Notes under the pieces: model-generated | What the model was told of the DNA's origin: nothing | The model's input: the letters and a program-made list of their open reading frames with translations, nothing else | Databases searched by the model: none | NCBI GenBank assembly: GCA_034336665.1 | Contig: JAPFBE010000013.1 | Coordinates: forward strand, 23,043,056 to 23,107,055 | DNA: 64,000 nucleotides | Origin: Luscinia megarhynchos | Lineage: Eukaryota; Chordata; Aves; Passeriformes; Turdidae | Direction: 5' to 3' | Part shown: piece by piece, positions 60,601 to 64,000 of the stretch | How positions within the stretch are numbered: position 1 is the first letter of the stretch | Layout of the letters: every line of letters begins with the position of its first letter | Made by a program: the position numbers and the translations under genes

Positions 60601-63584
60601 CAGAGAACACAATGAGTCCATGCTCTTTGCCGGCCGAATAGTTGCTTTTTCTGTGGGAAAAAAGCATTAGAAGCAGGTATCAGATCCTGTGGCTTTGCAG
60701 GCTTCAGCCCATAAAGATCAAAGGCTGAATACATATAGATAGGCATGCCAGGCAGATATTTTCCATTTCCAAGCATTCCCTCATGTATCTACACCACATG
60801 GCTTATTACCCATAACACTTGTCCACACAGCTGGGGATCTGCTAGTGCTAACAACAGCTTTGCACCTGCTGGACATGTGGAGAGCTATACTTAACCCAGC
60901 CAGTCAACACCACCTCCACTCTGAAGCAGTTAAGCATCCCCAAAGCTGTCACGTGCCACTCGCCTCCTTGACTTAGTCAGGCTATTGGTTGTGGGGGACT
61001 TTTTAACTAAACTGACATAAATGCCTTCTCACCTCTCATTCCTGACAGCAAATGTTGGGTTATTTTTACATTGCACTCCTGGCTCTTTTGCTGACATGAG
61101 CATACCCTGCCTCCAGCAGGAACTCTGGGAAATTTCTGATGGCAGTAAGTGACCTATTTTGCTGGCCATCCTCACTGGACTTGCTTGTCCAGAAACAAGC
61201 TGTCATTTGTTACTATACACTCTACAGGTCTGCTCCTGAGAGAAGCTTGTAGCTGTTACTGCTCTGAAAAATGAAGGGAGGTAGGGAAATGTAGCTGGCA
61301 AGGAAGACAAGTTATTCTGTGCAGCCCAAAAAGCATCCATGGAGATCTGGAAAATGTCTGAGAGTAAAGTTTGCTGTTTACAGAGTTGCACAAAGTAGGT
61401 AAAGCAGAAAGTCAGCAGGCTTGTTGGACTTCATTTGTTTATATAATTGAGGCTTCTGTCTCCGACTCTCAAGTGAGCAAAGGAGAAACTCCAGCTACTT
61501 TTTACATCTATATGGAGTCCTGGCTACTTTTTATTTTATAAGATGTGATGTCTTGAGCACTGTTTCTATTTTCCAGGAGGAACAGAAATCAAGCTGAAAA
61601 GCTGTGTAAGTCACATTTTAAGTGACTTACAGATTTGTGTGCACAGACTCAAGATGTGCTAAAGCATGTGCTGTTACAGCAGCAACTTTGTTCCCTCACA
61701 TTAGGCTGTAAGCAGAGAGCACTGAAAAATGTAACACAGCAGCACAAAAGTGAAAGGCACTGCTGCAGTGCTGAAAACTCTGCTCACAGCTGTGCATTTG
61801 TGTGTCCTGGTGAAAATGTCCAGCCCTCTGTCACTCAGTACTATCCTTGCAGCAAGGCTCAGCCTCCAGGATCTCTGGGGCTGCCATCATTCCTGGGCCT
61901 CATTGGGTTAGCACTATTTTGAGACAGAGTATTCCTTATGAAGGTGAGAAGGTGATCCCATGATCAAAATAGGACAGAGAGCTATTTTGAAGTCTGTCAT
62001 GGGCACACTGTGTGAGGCCATCTGTACATGCAAAACATGGTGAAGGCAGGGATCCAAAAAGAACTGGATCCAGCATTTGGGTTACACTCATTTCTGATCC
62101 AAATACAGCCTCTCTTATATGTGGTGGTAGCTAATGTTGCCAATATTAACTATTTTATTTGAAGTCTTGCAATGTTAGGCAGTGGTCCTCCAAACACCAG
62201 CTCCTGGAGTCATGAGAATATAAAAGAAAAAATACACCTTCATCTCCCTACAGAAAATAAATTCCTTGACTTGGAGATATTAAAAAAATCTAGTACATAT
62301 AAACCCAAAACATTTCTTTATGAATTCAAAATAAAAAGGCATTATTTCTTTTAAAAAATGTGATTACTTTTAAGTCAAGTTCACAATTTTTAGAGCTTGA
62401 ATCATCATTTCTTAACAGTTGGAACTTGCACTACCATGTGATTTTCTAGGAAGCAGAGTGTTTACGAGATTGCAGTGCAGGAGAGTTTAGAATTTAGGAT
62501 TACAGCCAGGAGAAAACACATCTTCTCTCTTGCAAATTCTGCAAAAGCAATGGCCTCCCTCAAAGTGCTGAGAGCCAGAGCTGAAGGTACCCCTGGTGCC
62601 CTGCTTTTCACAAAGACACTGAATGCAGTTGGTTCTTTAATGTCCTTTAGTGGAAGGACAGCCTAGGACAGCCATCCACCCAGTGTCATGTAATGAGCCT
62701 TAGGAGACAGAGAAAGGGAACGAAATTCCCTTTCAGGAAAGAGAATGAAATCTTAAAATCAGACGACAAAGTCTAACAAACTCCCTGGAAAGGAGATATG
62801 ATCAAATAAAATGCAATGAAAAAAAAACCAGAAAATGTGGAAATGGAGTGACTACAACCAAATGGACCAAGGTGGAATAAGGGGCAGTGAAGAGGATCTA
62901 AACACTGCAAATTTAGTCCAACTAAAATCCTGACATCTGGGAAGAAAGGTAAACAAAGAGTGAGGAGAAGACAGTAAGGAAATGAAAGGCTGGAAAAGAG
63001 AAAATGGAGAATTCCAAAACCAAGTAAAAACACTAAAAGTGAATGGGATGAGAAGAAGTGCAGGGAAATGGACTGAAGCTTGCCCAAATAATCCTCATTG
63101 TAATCACAAGATTTCATTCCCTTTCCTGAAAAGGCTTTCCTGGCTGGGCTGGAATAGTGGATTAATCCAAATCTACATAACATTTTCTAGTCTCCAGACT
63201 TGACAGCTGGACAACAGGAGCATATGTATCAGGTACCAAAATGCAATATTTATTGTAGCTGTCTGTCAAATTCTCCTGGAAGGGTGTTTCTTCCCATCAC
63301 AGGAAAATGAGATGTGCATGAAACGAGGCAACAAGCACAACCCCATTAGACTATCTCAAGTATATGGCATTAGAGGCAAGTGGATACAGGTTGTTCCATG
63401 CTACCAAAAACACAAGAGAAAGCCTCAGAGAAAAACATTCAGATGAAAAGTGCTCTTACCAGAGAGCTTCTGTGCTCTTACAAAGACACTCCCATTCCGA
63501 CTCAGTTTAGACTTTGATTCTGAGCCAGAGCGGCCCAAATTAAATATTGACTTCCATTTCTTGGACTTGGTAGATAATTTCCTC
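55166..63584 (-). CDS. ARHGAP31: ARHGAP31 (CdGAP), last five coding exons
   Basis: CdGAP stimulates GTP hydrolysis by Cdc42 and Rac1 and works at focal adhesions and lamellipodia. Five - strand exons join in phase: 63,584-63,460; 60,650-60,591; 59,774-59,163; 58,830-58,520; 57,628-55,166, about 1,189 residues. Human CdGAP has 1,444 residues with the RhoGAP domain at the N-terminus, so the GAP domain and start lie beyond the right edge. The first visible exon carries KWKSIFNLGRSGSESKSKLS, the family's conserved block after the GAP domain, followed by ATIRPAKSMDSLCSLPVEG. The rest is the long disordered Ser/Pro/Glu-rich tail. The protein ends QRRSVILDGRSGRQIE, matching the family C-terminus. 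The frame is intact. UPK1B, on the opposite strand, converges with it. Confidence 0.93.
58520..58830 (-). CDS. ARHGAP31: ARHGAP31 internal exon
   Basis: This exon has 311 bases, with acceptor TCTGATCCAG and donor GTG|GTAAGG. It starts with 2 bases of a split codon and ends in phase 0. It encodes SHPEELVAARKLESLE and an acidic, Ser-rich stretch ending HLRDV. Confidence 0.88.
59163..59774 (-). CDS. ARHGAP31: ARHGAP31 internal exon
   Basis: This exon has 612 bases, with acceptor TTTCCATCTCTAG and donor GAG|GTAAAT. It begins EDDKSRFKRSVTTGGFFVPT and includes NEWEREGSAMG. Split codons on both sides agree with the neighbouring exons (phase 1). Confidence 0.9.
60345..60530 (+). mobile_element. CR1 LINE fragment in an ARHGAP31 intron
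   Basis: Short CR1 3' end: ACATTGGAACAGGTTGTCCA at 60,356, GAAGCTGTGGATGCTCC, GGTGTCCCTGCC and AAGTCCCTTTCAACCCAAACCGTTCTGTGATCC. It lies in the intron between the 60,591 and 59,774 exons, antisense to the gene. Confidence 0.9.
60591..60650 (-). CDS. ARHGAP31: ARHGAP31 short internal exon
   Basis: This exon has 60 bases, with acceptor TTTTTCCCACAG and donor GAAG|GTGAGA. It encodes KATIRPAKSMDSLCSLPVEG, which follows directly on the KWKSIFNLGRS exon in the family. Confidence 0.92.
60651..63459. other. ARHGAP31 intron, nothing else recognised
   Basis: Non-coding, AT-rich. Open frames are all short and without domain signatures. Confidence 0.6.
63460..63584 (-). CDS. ARHGAP31: ARHGAP31 exon, KWKSIFNLGRS block
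   Basis: This exon has 125 bases, with acceptor TTTTTTCCTTCTAG and donor CTCTG|GTAAGA. It encodes RKLSTKSKKWKSIFNLGRSG and then SKLSRNGSVFVRAQKLS. The preceding exon is outside the window or within the unassigned right edge. Confidence 0.92.
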
Positions 63585-64000
63585 CTAGAAGGAAAAAAAC
63601 GCTCAGGTGGTCACCAAATCTTAGAGATTTTACTGTTTTAATACCCTCCAAAGGCCCCTTCAAAGGCCTTGGAGCTGTTTCCCCTCAACACCTTACATTT
63701 TTTTCTTCTCACACCTCTTTTAAGTCTAAAGTATGCGAGGCATAGCTATACAACCAACCCTTGTTGGCTACATAGAAAGCAAGCACACTGTAAGTTATTT
63801 ATCTGTACTGCTAGTTTAACTATTTCATGGATGGAAAGACACATAAATCTTCACATAGTTGGCTCTGGTATCATGCTACAGCAACAGTTATTGAGCAATC
63901 AATCATGCTTGTCTCCAGAAAGGAGAGGTTTCCAAGGCTCAGGCTATCCTGCAATAAAGCAAAGTAAAATTGCCTTTTTAACAGGTTTTAATGACACAAT
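63585..64000. other. ARHGAP31 intron running off the right edge
   Basis: No exon seen. The RhoGAP-domain exons must lie to the right. Confidence 0.6.

Overview
The window is vertebrate nuclear DNA and most likely avian. Genes are broken into short exons with GT-AG introns, gene density is low, there are several CR1 LINE 3' ends, and the LTR elements look like avian endogenous retroviruses. A passerine is my best guess from the style of the LTRs, but I could not run a repeat library. Three host genes are recognisable by translation, and they sit in the neighbourhood that surrounds UPK1B on human chromosome 3q13.

Layout. Bases 1-11,400 are intergenic, or intron of a gene lying off the left edge. 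They hold a solo LTR (6117-6805), a small minisatellite and a CR1 copy that ends where a CpG-rich block (about 11,400-11,960) starts. That block looks like a promoter. To its right lies a TEX55-like gene on the + strand (C-terminal RIIa-type coding exons 12,865-14,126). Its upstream exon appears disrupted in frame. From 14.9 to 26.8 kb is non-coding DNA with an ERVK-like solo LTR (19,117-19,466, perfect 6-bp target duplication) and another CR1 end (21,36x-21,79x). At 26.79-26.92 kb a CCAAT box, a TATA-like box and a splice donor form a candidate promoter and first exon for UPK1B. The seven UPK1B coding exons lie at 32,210-37,158 (+) and encode a 256-residue tetraspanin.

Between UPK1B and the next gene is a nearly full-length, env-less endogenous retrovirus of ERVL type (39,439-46,023). 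It has two LTRs about 2% different, a 5-bp target duplication (AAGAT), a tRNA-Lys1,2-type primer binding site, gag, and protease-RT-RNase H-integrase. Pol keeps one reading frame for about 3 kb but carries many stop codons. Nearly all of them are of the kind made by G-to-A change in TGG, which suggests deaminase hypermutation rather than slow decay.

From 46 to 55 kb is non-coding DNA that probably includes the long 3' UTR of ARHGAP31. The last five coding exons of ARHGAP31 (CdGAP) are on the - strand (63,584 down to 55,166). The RhoGAP domain lies beyond the right edge. UPK1B and ARHGAP31 converge here. In human they point the same way with B4GALT4 between them, so this arrangement implies an inversion relative to human.

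The genes have no shared pathway. TEX55 is a testis/sperm RIIa protein, UPK1B is a urothelial/epithelial tetraspanin and ARHGAP31 is a Cdc42/Rac GAP. The value of the window lies in synteny and in the retroviral insertion. I did not find a convincing undescribed multi-gene system.
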